Position numbers and translations under genes: made by a program. 39,701 nucleotides of DNA from Thiobacillus denitrificans (GTDB taxonomy: Bacteria > Pseudomonadota > Gammaproteobacteria > Burkholderiales > Thiobacillaceae): assembly GCA_002343685.1 (NCBI GenBank), contig DDRS01000036.1, positions 17,449 to 57,149 on the forward strand, read 5' to 3'. The notes beneath the pieces are model-generated. The model was not told where the DNA came from and did no database searches. It worked only from the letters and a program-made list of their open reading frames with translations. Below, in pieces: positions 6,972-15,013 of this stretch. Positions within the stretch are counted from its first letter, which is position 1. Each line of letters begins with the position of its first letter.

Positions 6972-8888
6972 TCAGGTCCTGAGCATGCGCAGGCCGCTTG
7001 CGATCACCACGAACTCGCTGATCTCGTGCGCGAGGACGGCGACCGGCAGGGTGAAATAACCGCTCACCGCCCCGGCGATGAGCGAGCCGATCACCACCAC
7101 GGAAAGCCCCAGGTTTTGCAGCACTACGCCCCAGGTGCGGCGGCTGAAGCGGATGAGATAGGGCAGGCGCGCGAGGTTGTCGCTCATGAGCGCCACATCG
7201 GCCGTTTCCAGGGCGACATCGGTGCCGGCGGCCCCCATGGCGACACCCACGTGGGCGGCGGCGAGCGCGGGTGCGTCGTTCACCCCGTCGCCCACCATCA
7301 GCACCTTGCCGTAGCGGGATTCCAGTTCGGCGACCTTGCGCGTCTTGTCCTCGGGCGACAGCTCGGCGTGCACTTCGTCGACCCCCACCTGTTTTGCAAT
7401 GGCGGCGGCGGCGAGCGGATTGTCGCCGGTCAGCATGACCACCCGCTCGATCCCGGCGCGCTTCAGTTCGGCGATGGCATCCGCCGCCTCGGGGCGCAAG
7501 GGGTCGCTGATGGCGAACAAGGCCTGGATCGAAGAATCGGTCCCGAGCATCACCACGGTCTTGCCCTGGCTTTGCAGGCGTTGAACCTGATCCATCACGT
7601 CGCCAAACGGAACAGCCAGGTCGGCGAACAGTTTGGGACTGCCAATGTAAAACTGCCGGCCGCCCACCAAGCCCTCGGCGCCCGCGCCGGTACGGGAACG
7701 GAAATCCTCGGCGGGCGCCGGTTCAAGGCCGGCCGCCTGGGCGCGGCGCACGATGGCCTGGGCCAGGGGATGTTGGGAGCGTGATTCAAGGGCTGCGGCG
7801 GCCTCCAGCACATCACGCTCCTCGTGCCCCCAGAACACGAGCACGTCCGTGACTTCGGGGCGGCCTATCGTGAGGGTGCCGGTCTTGTCGAGCGCCACGA
7901 CCTTCACCCGGGCCAGGTTCTCCAGGTGGACGCCACCCTTGATGAGCAGGCCGTTGCGGCCGGCGGTGCCCAGGGCAGCGACCAGGGTAATCGGGATCGA
8001 GATCACCAGGGCGCAGGGCGCCGCGGCCACGACGAAAACGGTGGCGCGGGTCAGCCATTCCGCCCAGGGCAGGCCGAAGAGCGGCGGCAGGAGGGCGATA
8101 AGTACGCCGACCGCCAGCACGGCGGGGCTGTAGCGCTTGCCGAAGCGCTCGATGAAGCGCTGGCTGCGACCCTTGCTGGCCTGCGCGGCTTCCACCAGAT
8201 GGATGATGCGGGAGAGGGTGTTGTCCGCGAACGCCTTGGTCGCGCGCACCGTCAGCGCGCCTTCCCCATTGATGCTGGCGGCGAACACCTTGCCGCCCGG
8301 GGATTTCTCGACGGGAACCGATTCCCCCGTCACCGGCGCCTGATTGACCGCAGAATGGCCGTCGATGACGTCGCCATCGGTGGCAACCGATTCCCCAGGC
8401 AGGACGATGAAGACGTCTTCCACTCGCAATGCTTCGACGGGTATGCGCGATTCCTGTCCACCTCGGCGCACCAGCGCGGTCTTCGGCGCCAGATCCATCA
8501 GCGCCCGGACAGCGTGTCGCGTGCGCTCGGCGGTGTAGCCCTCCGCCGCCTCGGAGATGGAATAAAGAAACACCAGCGTGGCAGCCTCCAGCCACTGCCC
8601 CATCACGCCGGCGACGAGGGCAGCGACGGACATCAGCAGTTCGATGCCGATCTCGCGCTCTTTAACCAGTTCCTCGAACGCCTCGCGGCCAAAGTAATAA
8701 CCACCAATAATGACCGCGGCCACATATAAGATGATCTCGGCGATGTGGGGAAGCCCCAGGTAGCCCCCGGCAAAGCCCAGCGCGAGCAAAACCCCGGAAG
8801 TGGACGATGTCACGACCTGCGGATTTTTCCACGGCGGCGGCATTGACACCCCAGGCGCGGACAAAGACGCGGAACACGAACACGCCAT
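6972..8888 (-). CDS. P1B-type heavy-metal-translocating ATPase with an APC membrane motif
   Basis: A 638-aa cation-exporting P-type ATPase in the inner membrane. Visible motifs are PVTGESVPV (actuator), DKTGTLT with the phosphorylated Asp at about residue 334, and GDGVNDAPAL near the end of the P-domain. The metal-site helix reads AAAPCALVISIP, with Ala290-Pro291-Cys292 where Cu and Zn/Cd pumps have CPC; the last helix contains LPVAVLAHEISEF, an HE pair. There is no N-terminal HMA domain, only a short CSCS start. These features place it away from classic CopA and ZntA and closer to the variant P1B groups; the metal is unknown. The start codon overlaps the stop of the upstream regulator gene by one base (TAATG), indicating translational coupling. 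Confidence 0.92.
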   Translation of the reverse strand: MACSCSASLSAPGVSMPPPWKNPQVVTSSTSGVLLALGFAGGYLGLPHIAEIILYVAAVIIGGYYFGREAFEELVKEREIGIELLMSVAALVAGVMGQWLEAATLVFLYSISEAAEGYTAERTRHAVRALMDLAPKTALVRRGGQESRIPVEALRVEDVFIVLPGESVATDGDVIDGHSAVNQAPVTGESVPVEKSPGGKVFAASINGEGALTVRATKAFADNTLSRIIHLVEAAQASKGRSQRFIERFGKRYSPAVLAVGVLIALLPPLFGLPWAEWLTRATVFVVAAAPCALVISIPITLVAALGTAGRNGLLIKGGVHLENLARVKVVALDKTGTLTIGRPEVTDVLVFWGHEERDVLEAAAALESRSQHPLAQAIVRRAQAAGLEPAPAEDFRSRTGAGAEGLVGGRQFYIGSPKLFADLAVPFGDVMDQVQRLQSQGKTVVMLGTDSSIQALFAISDPLRPEAADAIAELKRAGIERVVMLTGDNPLAAAAIAKQVGVDEVHAELSPEDKTRKVAELESRYGKVLMVGDGVNDAPALAAAHVGVAMGAAGTDVALETADVALMSDNLARLPYLIRFSRRTWGVVLQNLGLSVVVIGSLIAGAVSGYFTLPVAVLAHEISEFVVIASGLRMLRT

Positions 8889-9289
8889 TACTCGCCTCCT
8901 GCCGCCAGTTCAGGCGTCTGGATGCCGATGCGGCAGCGGCCGTCTTCCCGCAGGCACATTCGCTGGCGGAAGCGCTCGACATCGTGAGCAAAGCCCCCAT
9001 CGACGTCCGGCAGCAGCCGGAGCGCTTCATACAAGCGGTCGAGATAAGGGATGCCCTCAACCAGCCGGTGATAGACCCACCGACCTTCCTTTACCGCAGA
9101 CAACAAACCTGCCTGCCGCAGCACCTTGACGTGGCGTGAGAGCTTGTACTGGGGCTCCAGAAGGCTGTCCACCAATTCGCACAGGCAGGATTCCTCGCCT
9201 GTCTCGGCCAACAGCCGGACGATGCGGACTCGGGTCGGGTCGGCGAGCGCCTGGAATATTTCCTGGGGTTTTACCTGAACTGTATGCAT
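8888..9289 (-). CDS. ArsR/SmtB-family metal-sensing repressor
   Basis: A 133-aa winged-helix repressor; metal binding would release it from DNA and switch on the downstream ATPase and efflux genes. The fold is clear: ALADPTRVRIVRLL (start of the helical core), CLCELVDSL as the Cys-containing helix, YKLSRHVKVLRQAGLL as the recognition helix, and VKEGRWVYHRL as the wing. The CLC pair in the third helix matches the ELCVCD metal site of ArsR/CadC relatives, and a second Cys pair lies near the C-terminus (CLREDGRC). The start at 9289 is chosen because a promoter places transcription on this very ATG; an ATG at 9307 lies inside the promoter spacer. Neither has a ribosome-binding site. Confidence 0.9.
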   Translation of the reverse strand: MHTVQVKPQEIFQALADPTRVRIVRLLAETGEESCLCELVDSLLEPQYKLSRHVKVLRQAGLLSAVKEGRWVYHRLVEGIPYLDRLYEALRLLPDVDGGFAHDVERFRQRMCLREDGRCRIGIQTPELAAGGE

Positions 9290-9324
9290 AAATGCATAAT
9301 AACGCATGTATGCATACAGTTCAA
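9281..9324 (-). promoter_or_regulatory. leaderless promoter with palindromic ArsR operator
   Basis: On the minus strand TTGAAC (9324-9319) and TATTAT (9301-9296) are separated by exactly 17 bp. The spacer contains the perfect 12-bp palindrome TGTATGCATACA (9307-9318). Downstream the core half-site repeats (TATGCAT at about 9283-9297, with ATGCATACA running into the coding start), so the regulator's binding sites bracket the -10. Six bases separate the -10 from the ATG at 9289, putting the expected transcription start on or next to the start codon. Confidence 0.7.
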
Positions 9325-9440
9325 AGAAGGATTTTAGATGCTGTGAACGATCGACTTACATGGCAATAAAAAGAACCGGTGGGAGTCGTCCTATCAATCC
9401 ACGACGGCCACCCTCATCTCATCTCCATTAGGAACCTCGT

Positions 9441-10289
9441 ATGAACCTGCTGCAGATCCTGATCCTCGCCATCGTACAGGGGGCGGCAGAACTCTTGCCG
9501 GTCTCCAGTTCGGCTCACGTCATCGTGGCCGAGAAGTTGATGGGGCTGGACCCGACCGTGCCCGAGATGACGCTGTTGCTGGTGATGCTGCACACCGGTA
9601 CGATGTTCGCGGTCATCGTCTACTTCTGGAACTCCTGGCGTACCACTTACTTTGGCTCAGCCCAGGCATTTCGTGCCAACGCGCTCCGTGTAGTGGTTGC
9701 AACCATAGCGACTGGCGCAGTGGGACTGGCCCTGCTGCAACTGATCAAGTACGTGGTCGCAGGCAACGCGCCCGGATTTGAAATTGAACATCTGTTCGGC
9801 AATGCCAGGCTGATGGCTGTCGCGCTGGCCGCAGCCGGCGTGCTGATCATCGTGTCGTCACGTTTCCCCGAGCGCACGGGCAGTGATGGTCTGTCGCTGC
9901 GCAGTGCGGCATGGATCGGCGCAGTGCAGGGCCTGTGCCTGCCGTTTCGGGGCTTCTCCCGTTCGGGCGCCACCATCTCGACCGGCCTCGCCTTGGGGGT
10001 GGGCCGCCGACGAGCAGAAGAGTTCAGCTTCGCGCTGGCGGTGGTGCTCACCCCCGCAGTGATCGTCAAGGAAGCGTATCGACTTTACCAGGCGCAGGGC
10101 GCTGCCATGGCCGTGCATGCAGGCGGCCTCATGCAACTCGTTGGCCCGAGCTTGATCGGCATGACGTTGAGCTTTCTGGCGGGGTTGGTGGCGCTACGCT
10201 GGCTGTCGCGCTGGCTGGAACAGGGCCGCTGGCATTTTTTTGGCGCCTACTGCCTGTTGGCCTCGTTGGTGGTGCTTTGGGTGGGGTAA
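9441..10289 (+). CDS. uppP: undecaprenyl-diphosphate phosphatase (UppP/BacA family)
   Basis: A 282-aa polytopic membrane enzyme that hydrolyses undecaprenyl diphosphate to the monophosphate lipid carrier, releasing phosphate on the periplasmic side. The first active-site motif is QGAAELLPVSSSAHVIVAEKL (E-x3-P-x-SSSAH). The second is LPFRGFSRSGATIS, a slight variant of the usual PG-x-SRSG. Both match BacA-type enzymes, and the length is normal. AGGAA lies six bases before the ATG. It is divergent from the ArsR-ATPase operon. A UppP homologue beside a P1B ATPase recalls PbrB in lead resistance, where released phosphate traps exported Pb2+; applying that here is inference, since a general resistance or housekeeping role is also possible. 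Confidence 0.93.
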   Translation: MNLLQILILAIVQGAAELLPVSSSAHVIVAEKLMGLDPTVPEMTLLLVMLHTGTMFAVIVYFWNSWRTTYFGSAQAFRANALRVVVATIATGAVGLALLQLIKYVVAGNAPGFEIEHLFGNARLMAVALAAAGVLIIVSSRFPERTGSDGLSLRSAAWIGAVQGLCLPFRGFSRSGATISTGLALGVGRRRAEEFSFALAVVLTPAVIVKEAYRLYQAQGAAMAVHAGGLMQLVGPSLIGMTLSFLAGLVALRWLSRWLEQGRWHFFGAYCLLASLVVLWVG

Positions 10290-10336
10290 ACCTTGGCTGG
10301 GGTTCTGGTTTGGCCATCATGATGGGTCACCGCACT

Positions 10337-10490
10337 TTAAGCTTTTGAAGCTTCCTCGAACAGCACCGCACTGACATGGCCGAGTGTCGAATGCCCGACG
10401 TGTCGGGTTGTAGAATCGCTCGATGTAGTCGAACACATCAGCACGGGCCTATTGCGGGTTGCGGCGCCGCTCGTGCGCGATACGTTCTCG
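10337..10490 (-). pseudogene. IS3-family OrfB C-terminal fragment with frameshift and stop
   Basis: Minus-strand reading gives ADVFDYIERFYNPTRR, then after a one-base shift HSTLGHVSAVLFEEASKA and a TAA at 10337-10339. This is the conserved C-terminus of IS3-group transposases (ERFYNxxRRHSTLGxxSPxxFE). A TAG just upstream of ARADVF and the frameshift show it is dead. Confidence 0.75.
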
Positions 10491-10523
10491 TGAACGTCCA
10501 AGTCCTTGGCGCCTGACTCGCGG

Positions 10524-10595
10524 CTATGCTGCGCTCAGTGCCCGCGCGACCGCTTCAATTTTGAATTCCCGGCTGAATTGCCGTCTTGTAACCAT
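10524..10595 (-). pseudogene. IS3-family OrfA N-terminal fragment
   Basis: The frame from 10595 reads MVTRRQFSREFKIEAVARAL and ends at a TAG after 23 codons. RRQFSREFKxEAV is the characteristic opening of IS3-type OrfA helix-turn-helix proteins. The rest of OrfA is absent. Confidence 0.7.
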
Positions 10596-10648
10596 GAACC
10601 CCCCATTCCACACCTTAACAAAGTGTTTTTGAAACGGGCAGCGGCCCA

Positions 10649-10682
10649 ATTGGATTCGACTTCTAGGGAAGTCGAATCCAAT
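10649..10682. repeat. perfect 14-bp inverted repeat with 6-nt loop
   Basis: ATTGGATTCGACTT, CTAGGG, then AAGTCGAATCCAAT form a perfect 14-bp stem. It lies between the IS3 remnant and the 3' end of the relaxase gene, about 120 bp past that gene's stop. No T-run follows on either strand, so it is not a typical intrinsic terminator. It may be a transcript-end hairpin or a recombination scar. Confidence 0.85.
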
Positions 10683-10803
10683 GGTCACTTTGCCACCGTT
10701 TTTCGGCATGCTTGTGTGACCGCCAGGATTCTGTTGCAGAACGCGTTGTCGCAGTCGATTTCAGTTTTCACTGAGGCTGGAATTCCGCGAGTGCACATGG
10801 TTG

Positions 10804-12756
10804 TTAAACACCAGACGGCCCGCGCTGCCGCCCGAATTCCCAAGACACACCGCCACCACGTATTACCGCTGTCAGAGTCTGCCCAAGGCGCTTCTCGATC
10901 ACTGGTTTCCACGGCAGCAAGCTGAATCCCATGCCGTCATCAAGCATCGCGAAGCGCCCGCTGGCGAGTTGCACGTTGCGGCGGTAAACCCCAGTCGCAT
11001 GTTCTCTATCTGACAGAGGCCGGTGCGCCAAGCCGGTTTCCGAAGCGATGGTTTTGGCAGCAGCATCAATCTCGCGCCTACGTAGCGTCGCCAACAGATT
11101 GCGCGCCAGAGTCACACGCTGCCCATTTCGCTTTGCCAGTCCCTGATCGACCAGGAAATCGGCTCGCTGCCGTAGCGCATCTTGCACTTCGCCGCCGAAC
11201 CCGGTGTCCGAAATAATACTGCGGACACCGCTGATCAATTGCTGGTCCAGCCAGGTCGCACCGATCACACAAGTCTGTCGTTCGATGGGTAGGTGTGAAC
11301 GCAGTTCCACTGACACGCCCCCCAGCCTTTGCGCATCATATTGCCGGCCTTGTTCAGGTAGGTCTGCTGGCAGCCGCCAGACGCCCTCGGCCACACGTTC
11401 GACAATGCCTGACCGACGCAAGGCTTCCAACCGCCGCACATGGGCATTGACTACCTCGTTGGGGTCGCGCTCTGGCGTGGCCCGAACCTTGGCCAATGTC
11501 AGGTGATGGTCAGTGCGGTACAAGCCATCGATCGCGAGCGAAGCGATGTTCTTATCGGCCGCGCGGTTGCCGGTTGGACAATGGGTTTCGACCACGGCGC
11601 CGACCGGGTAGTGGCCCAGCTCAGCCTTGGCATTCAAAGCGACATAGTGCGCCTTACCGTCAATGCCATCAATGACCAGATAGCCGCGGTCGTATAACTC
11701 GTCGGCCATACCCTTGGCTACCACCCGGCCGATCACCGGGCGGACGTTCTCGCCCGGTTCGAACACGGCCAGGTCACGCAGCACGCCGCCCATGGCCCGC
11801 TGCATGGTGCGCACGATGTCGCCGCGTTCGCCCATGCTCCGCAGAACCTGTTCTGCATCGGCGTCGATGGCCCACACGCCGGGCGATGACTCATCCGCCA
11901 GCCCCATGCGCTGCAAGCGTTGCAGCCGTCCAATCAATAGCATGCGCTTCTGTCTGCGTGATGGATCACTGACAGGCTGATTCATGTGAATCAGCCCGCC
12001 TTGCGCTTCACGTTGCAGCGTGCGATCCAAATTGGTCCAGCGCTCCTGATCGACCTCCCGCCGCAGACTCCGCTGGATCTCCATCTCGGTGCGCGGCCCC
12101 AGCCATTCGGTCGCCAGTTCGGCGGCTCGTTCGCGCATCCCTTGCGCGATGTAGTCTCGCGAAATGATCAAGTCCTTGCCGGTGTCGTCTTTGCCGCGCA
12201 GCACGACGTGGGTATGCGGGTTGTCGGTGTTCCAGTGATCGACGGCCACCCAGTCCAACTGTGTACCAAGGTCGGCTTCCATGCGATCCATCAGGGTACG
12301 GGTGTAGCGGCGCAGGTCGTCGAGTTGCTCGGCGTCCTCCGGCGAGACGATGAAGCGGAACTGGTGCCGGTCCTCCCGTCCGCGTTCCTCGAAGGCGACC
12401 AGATCGGCGTTGTCCGTTGTTGATCCATAGGCTTGGCCCGGTTCGCCATCGTGGCCCACGCCTTCGCGCTCGATGTAGCGCAGATGCGTGGTGGTCGAGC
12501 GCGATCCGGCTTGCTTGAGGTTCACCAGCCGGGTCTTGATCGTCACGCGCCGTGATCCCGTCTGCGCAGAGCGGCCGGTAAAACGGGCGGCCACATGCCC
12601 CCGCCCAAGGCGTGCGCCAGGCCGCGCTCCCGACTTGCGCACCGACTTGCCGCCAGCCTTGCTGACCTCCTTCAAAACCTGCGAGACGAACTTCTGTTGG
12701 CGGTTCTTGGGTGCGCTGGGGCGGACGCGGAAACGGTCATCGTCCTGCTTGCTCAT
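10804..12756 (-). CDS. rlxS: VirD2-like relaxase with DUF3363 domain (Tn4371 RlxS type)
   Basis: A 650-aa mobilisation nuclease that would nick the element's oriT and pilot the strand during conjugation. A basic N-terminus (residues 1-75) precedes THLRYIEREG at about 90-99 and the histidine motif DHWNTDNPHTHVVLRG at about 173-188, which supplies the metal-binding His residues. The C-terminal two-thirds is the DUF3363 region, ending FSLLPWKPVIEKRLGQ...GGGVSWEFGRQRG, which matches the normal end of the family, so the protein is complete. The reading frame stays open to 13068, but GGAG eight bases before the ATG at 12756, together with the family-like start MSKQDDDRFRVRPSAPKNR, supports the shorter form. 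Confidence 0.9.
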   Translation of the reverse strand: MSKQDDDRFRVRPSAPKNRQQKFVSQVLKEVSKAGGKSVRKSGARPGARLGRGHVAARFTGRSAQTGSRRVTIKTRLVNLKQAGSRSTTTHLRYIEREGVGHDGEPGQAYGSTTDNADLVAFEERGREDRHQFRFIVSPEDAEQLDDLRRYTRTLMDRMEADLGTQLDWVAVDHWNTDNPHTHVVLRGKDDTGKDLIISRDYIAQGMRERAAELATEWLGPRTEMEIQRSLRREVDQERWTNLDRTLQREAQGGLIHMNQPVSDPSRRQKRMLLIGRLQRLQRMGLADESSPGVWAIDADAEQVLRSMGERGDIVRTMQRAMGGVLRDLAVFEPGENVRPVIGRVVAKGMADELYDRGYLVIDGIDGKAHYVALNAKAELGHYPVGAVVETHCPTGNRAADKNIASLAIDGLYRTDHHLTLAKVRATPERDPNEVVNAHVRRLEALRRSGIVERVAEGVWRLPADLPEQGRQYDAQRLGGVSVELRSHLPIERQTCVIGATWLDQQLISGVRSIISDTGFGGEVQDALRQRADFLVDQGLAKRNGQRVTLARNLLATLRRREIDAAAKTIASETGLAHRPLSDREHATGVYRRNVQLASGRFAMLDDGMGFSLLPWKPVIEKRLGQTLTAVIRGGGVSWEFGRQRGPSGV

Positions 12757-13075
12757 GGCATGAACTCCAGCGCGGCACCGCCAAGTCCAGCGGGCGAAGC
12801 ACGCTGATAGGCCAACACGGGCGGGGATTTCGCGCCGCACGCGGCACACGGCCGCCCGACGCGCGTGCCGCGCCAACCCACGTGCAGACAAGCCTTTTGA
12901 CGAGACGAAGTGCCGCGTCCTTTTATCTTGCCCTCCGTCTTTCCCGATCGCTGGCGCGACCGGCTCCGACGGGCTGGCTGCGATCGTCTGCACGGATGAA
13001 GCACCGCAGCTGCAGGCTGTGTGGCAAGCGACGTGCAGTGGGACTGCACAAGAATTGGCAAACACCACTGCACAT
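12757..13075. other. gene-free 319-bp stretch between relaxase and traF; candidate oriT
   Basis: No gene is visible. The stretch contains an inverted repeat GTGCAGT-GGG-ACTGCAC (13033-13049) and a further ACTGCAC at 13067-13073. More GC-rich partial dyads lie in 12820-12880. Origins of transfer usually lie next to the relaxase gene, so this is the most likely place for one. I cannot identify a nic site by eye. Confidence 0.35.
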
Positions 13076-13594
13076 TCATGGCGTGTCCCACGTCCATAAT
13101 GCTTGCGCGCTGCCGATCACGGCGGAGACAGCAACGGGACCAAAATAGCGACTGTCAAATGATGCTGGGCTGGTCGAGCTGAGCAGGAACAGTTCGCCAT
13201 CATGAAGCCGCCGACAGTGCTGCCAGGCCGACAGTGGACGGCCACGGCCATCGGCTGTGCGGGCGACAGCTTCCGCCACGCCGTCGATGCGAACGATGTG
13301 CTTCTCGATACAAACCTGCTGTGGCGCCATCGCGCCGACGCGCTTGAGCAGCGGGATATGCAGAGGCAGGTAGCCACGCTGCGCAGCCAGCGCAGCGGCG
13401 TCTGCCGGAAGGCTGGCGAGCACGATGCTGTCGACGTGCAGCGAGTGGGGCGCACCGATGCGGTACCAGCCAGGCGGGACGCTGTCGCTGGGGTTGTAGA
13501 CGATGCGCGCAACTGGTGTATGAACCGACTGCCAGGCGAGCGCAGCGATGCCGAGGACGGTGAACAGCAAGACAAGCAGGCGACGGGTGTTCAT
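13076..13594 (-). CDS. traF: TraF-type S26 signal peptidase of the conjugation system
   Basis: A 172-aa membrane-anchored serine protease. In RP4-type systems TraF matures or cyclises the pilin. One N-terminal transmembrane segment (LLVLLFTVLGIAALAW) is followed by YNPSDSVPPGWYRI, where the Ser before VPPG (about residue 38) is the expected nucleophile. PLLKRVGA then carries the general-base Lys at about residue 84. The C-terminal FDSRYFGPV matches the last conserved S26 box. It is shorter than LepB, as usual for TraF. It overlaps the upstream DUF2840 gene by four bases, so the two are translationally linked. Confidence 0.9.
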   Translation of the reverse strand: MNTRRLLVLLFTVLGIAALAWQSVHTPVARIVYNPSDSVPPGWYRIGAPHSLHVDSIVLASLPADAAALAAQRGYLPLHIPLLKRVGAMAPQQVCIEKHIVRIDGVAEAVARTADGRGRPLSAWQHCRRLHDGELFLLSSTSPASFDSRYFGPVAVSAVIGSAQALWTWDTP

Positions 13595-14124
13595 CGCAAC
13601 ACCTCGCCAGCGAGGTAGGCAGCATGCCGCTCGACCGTGTAAGCCGGCAGCGGCAGGCGCGCAGAAAGCCGGTTGCCCAACGTGCTCCAGTACGCGGTCG
13701 ATACCGCTACCGGATCGATGCCGAGTGCTTCGATGGCGTCGATCTGCGGCAAAACCGACTGCACCTGCCGTTCACCCTCGGCGCACAGCAGCAGGTGCGC
13801 ACCCGGCTGGATGCCGGCGATGCGCTGCACCGCATCGAGTGGCGTGCACGCCTGCAGCACCATGAGCTGCCAGCGTGTCGTGCCATAGTCGTTGGACTCC
13901 CAGCGCACGCGGCAGAACACAGCCGCCGGTGTGAAGATCGCGTAGCGCCGCCAGCGATCCATCCGCAGTTCACGCACCGGGTGACCGAAGCGCAGGTAGA
14001 CGTTGATCCGGTGCTTGACGAACGCCAGCGATACACGCGTCAGCGGCGTGTCGTTCGTGATGCTGGAAAGCACGGGATGGGGTAGGGGTGGCGCATCGTT
14101 GACCGCTTGCGGGCGTGCGTTCAT
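13591..14124 (-). CDS. DUF2840 domain protein of the mobile-element backbone
   Basis: A 177-aa protein recognised as DUF2840, a family found almost only between parA and traF in Tn4371-like elements. Conserved-looking stretches are FGHPVRELRMDRWRRYAIFTP and FCRVRWESNDYGTTRWQLMVLQ. There is no membrane segment or signal peptide and its function is unknown. ATGA overlaps at both ends (with the small RHH-like gene upstream and traF downstream) show a tightly coupled parA-RHH-DUF2840-traF operon. An ATG at 14124 in frame with the family-like region sets the start. Confidence 0.85.
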   Translation of the reverse strand: MNARPQAVNDAPPLPHPVLSSITNDTPLTRVSLAFVKHRINVYLRFGHPVRELRMDRWRRYAIFTPAAVFCRVRWESNDYGTTRWQLMVLQACTPLDAVQRIAGIQPGAHLLLCAEGERQVQSVLPQIDAIEALGIDPVAVSTAYWSTLGNRLSARLPLPAYTVERHAAYLAGEVLR

Positions 14125-14366
14125 GGCTGCTTTTCCGGGAATTGATGTTCCAGCAGCGCGCGCAACATCTCGGCGACTGTGAGGTTGCGTGTGAAGGCTT
14201 CGATCTTGATGCGGGCGCGTAGCGCCGGCGTCACGTCGAGGGTCAGCCGGGCGGTGTAGAGATCGGCTTTGCCGATGTCTGCACCATCGCCCTGGCGCAC
14301 CCAGGCGTCCGCGTGCGGGTTGGCAGGCGGGCGGGCGCCAATCGCAACGCGTTTGCCGTTTTTCAT
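14121..14366 (-). CDS. small ribbon-helix-helix-like partition partner of ParA
   Basis: An 81-aa protein. Its C-terminal half (YTARLTLDVTPALRARIKIEAFTRNLTVAEMLRALLEHQF) has the strand-helix-helix pattern of ribbon-helix-helix DNA-binding proteins, and the N-terminal 35 residues look unstructured. A small DNA-binding protein directly after a ParA is the usual layout of type Ib-like partition systems, so centromere binding and operon repression are likely roles. Both ends overlap their neighbours by four bases. The RHH call is from pattern only. Confidence 0.72.
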   Translation of the reverse strand: MKNGKRVAIGARPPANPHADAWVRQGDGADIGKADLYTARLTLDVTPALRARIKIEAFTRNLTVAEMLRALLEHQFPEKQP

Positions 14367-15001
14367 CGCGCCATCCCCAACACTTCATCGGCGAGCGTCG
14401 CGATCTCGCGTGCAGCCATGCTGTCCGCGTCGAGTTCGAGCGCGAGCTGACCTCTGGCCACGCTGTCGGCAAACACGATGCGCTGCCGAACTTCCGAGAG
14501 CAGCGAAGGCAGCGGTTGATCGGCGAGTGCGCTACGCGCCTCGCGTCCGATCACCGTGGTGCTGACGCGCCGGTTGATGACGAAGGCCGCGCGCAGCGTT
14601 GGCCGGAACACCTGCGCTTCGCGAATCAGCGAAACCATCTCGGCGCTGGCCCATACGTCGTAGGGACTGGGCTGAACGGGAATCAGCACCAGGTCCGCCG
14701 CGAGCAGCGCGGAGCGCGCGAGGGCGGCAATTCGGGGTGGTCCGTCAATGACGATGTGATCGCAGCGCCTGGCTAGTTCTGGCGCTTCCTGGTGCAGGGT
14801 TTCCCTTGCCAGGCCGACAGCACCGAACAGCCTGGGCAAACCGTTCTGGCTGCGGCGTTGTGTCCAGTCCAACGCTGAGCCTTGTGGATCTGCATCGACT
14901 AGGATCACTGAGCTGCCTTGCATGGCCAGCTCGCCAGCAATGTGCGTGGCGAGGGTGGTTTTGCCGACCCCGCCTTTCTGGTTGAGCAGCGCGATGATCA
15001 T
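14363..15001 (-). CDS. parA: ParA-family partition ATPase
   Basis: A 212-aa deviant Walker ATPase that would distribute the element when it is extrachromosomal. It begins MIIALLNQKGGVGKTTLATH, with the KGGVGKTT P-loop at residues 9-16. DADPQGSALDW (switch/Walker A') and DHIVIDGPPR (Walker B) follow. Its short length and lack of an N-terminal HTH place it with small (type Ib-like) ParA proteins, consistent with a separate small DNA-binding partner directly downstream. A GTG at 15034 could add 11 residues, but the fold starts at the ATG at 15001. Confidence 0.93.
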   Translation of the reverse strand: MIIALLNQKGGVGKTTLATHIAGELAMQGSSVILVDADPQGSALDWTQRRSQNGLPRLFGAVGLARETLHQEAPELARRCDHIVIDGPPRIAALARSALLAADLVLIPVQPSPYDVWASAEMVSLIREAQVFRPTLRAAFVINRRVSTTVIGREARSALADQPLPSLLSEVRQRIVFADSVARGQLALELDADSMAAREIATLADEVLGMAR

Positions 15002-15013
15002 GATGCGCTGCCT

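Larger units (their letters stand above)
10337..10595 (-). mobile_element. internally deleted IS3-family insertion sequence remnant
   Basis: Remnants of both transposase frames remain in the right order on the minus strand: the orfA start at 10595-10524 and the orfB end at about 10490-10337. Nearly all of the catalytic region between them is missing. I could not identify matched terminal inverted repeats, so the limits are those of the coding remnants. The scar sits at the joint between the metal cluster with uppP and the relaxase end of the backbone. Confidence 0.65.
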
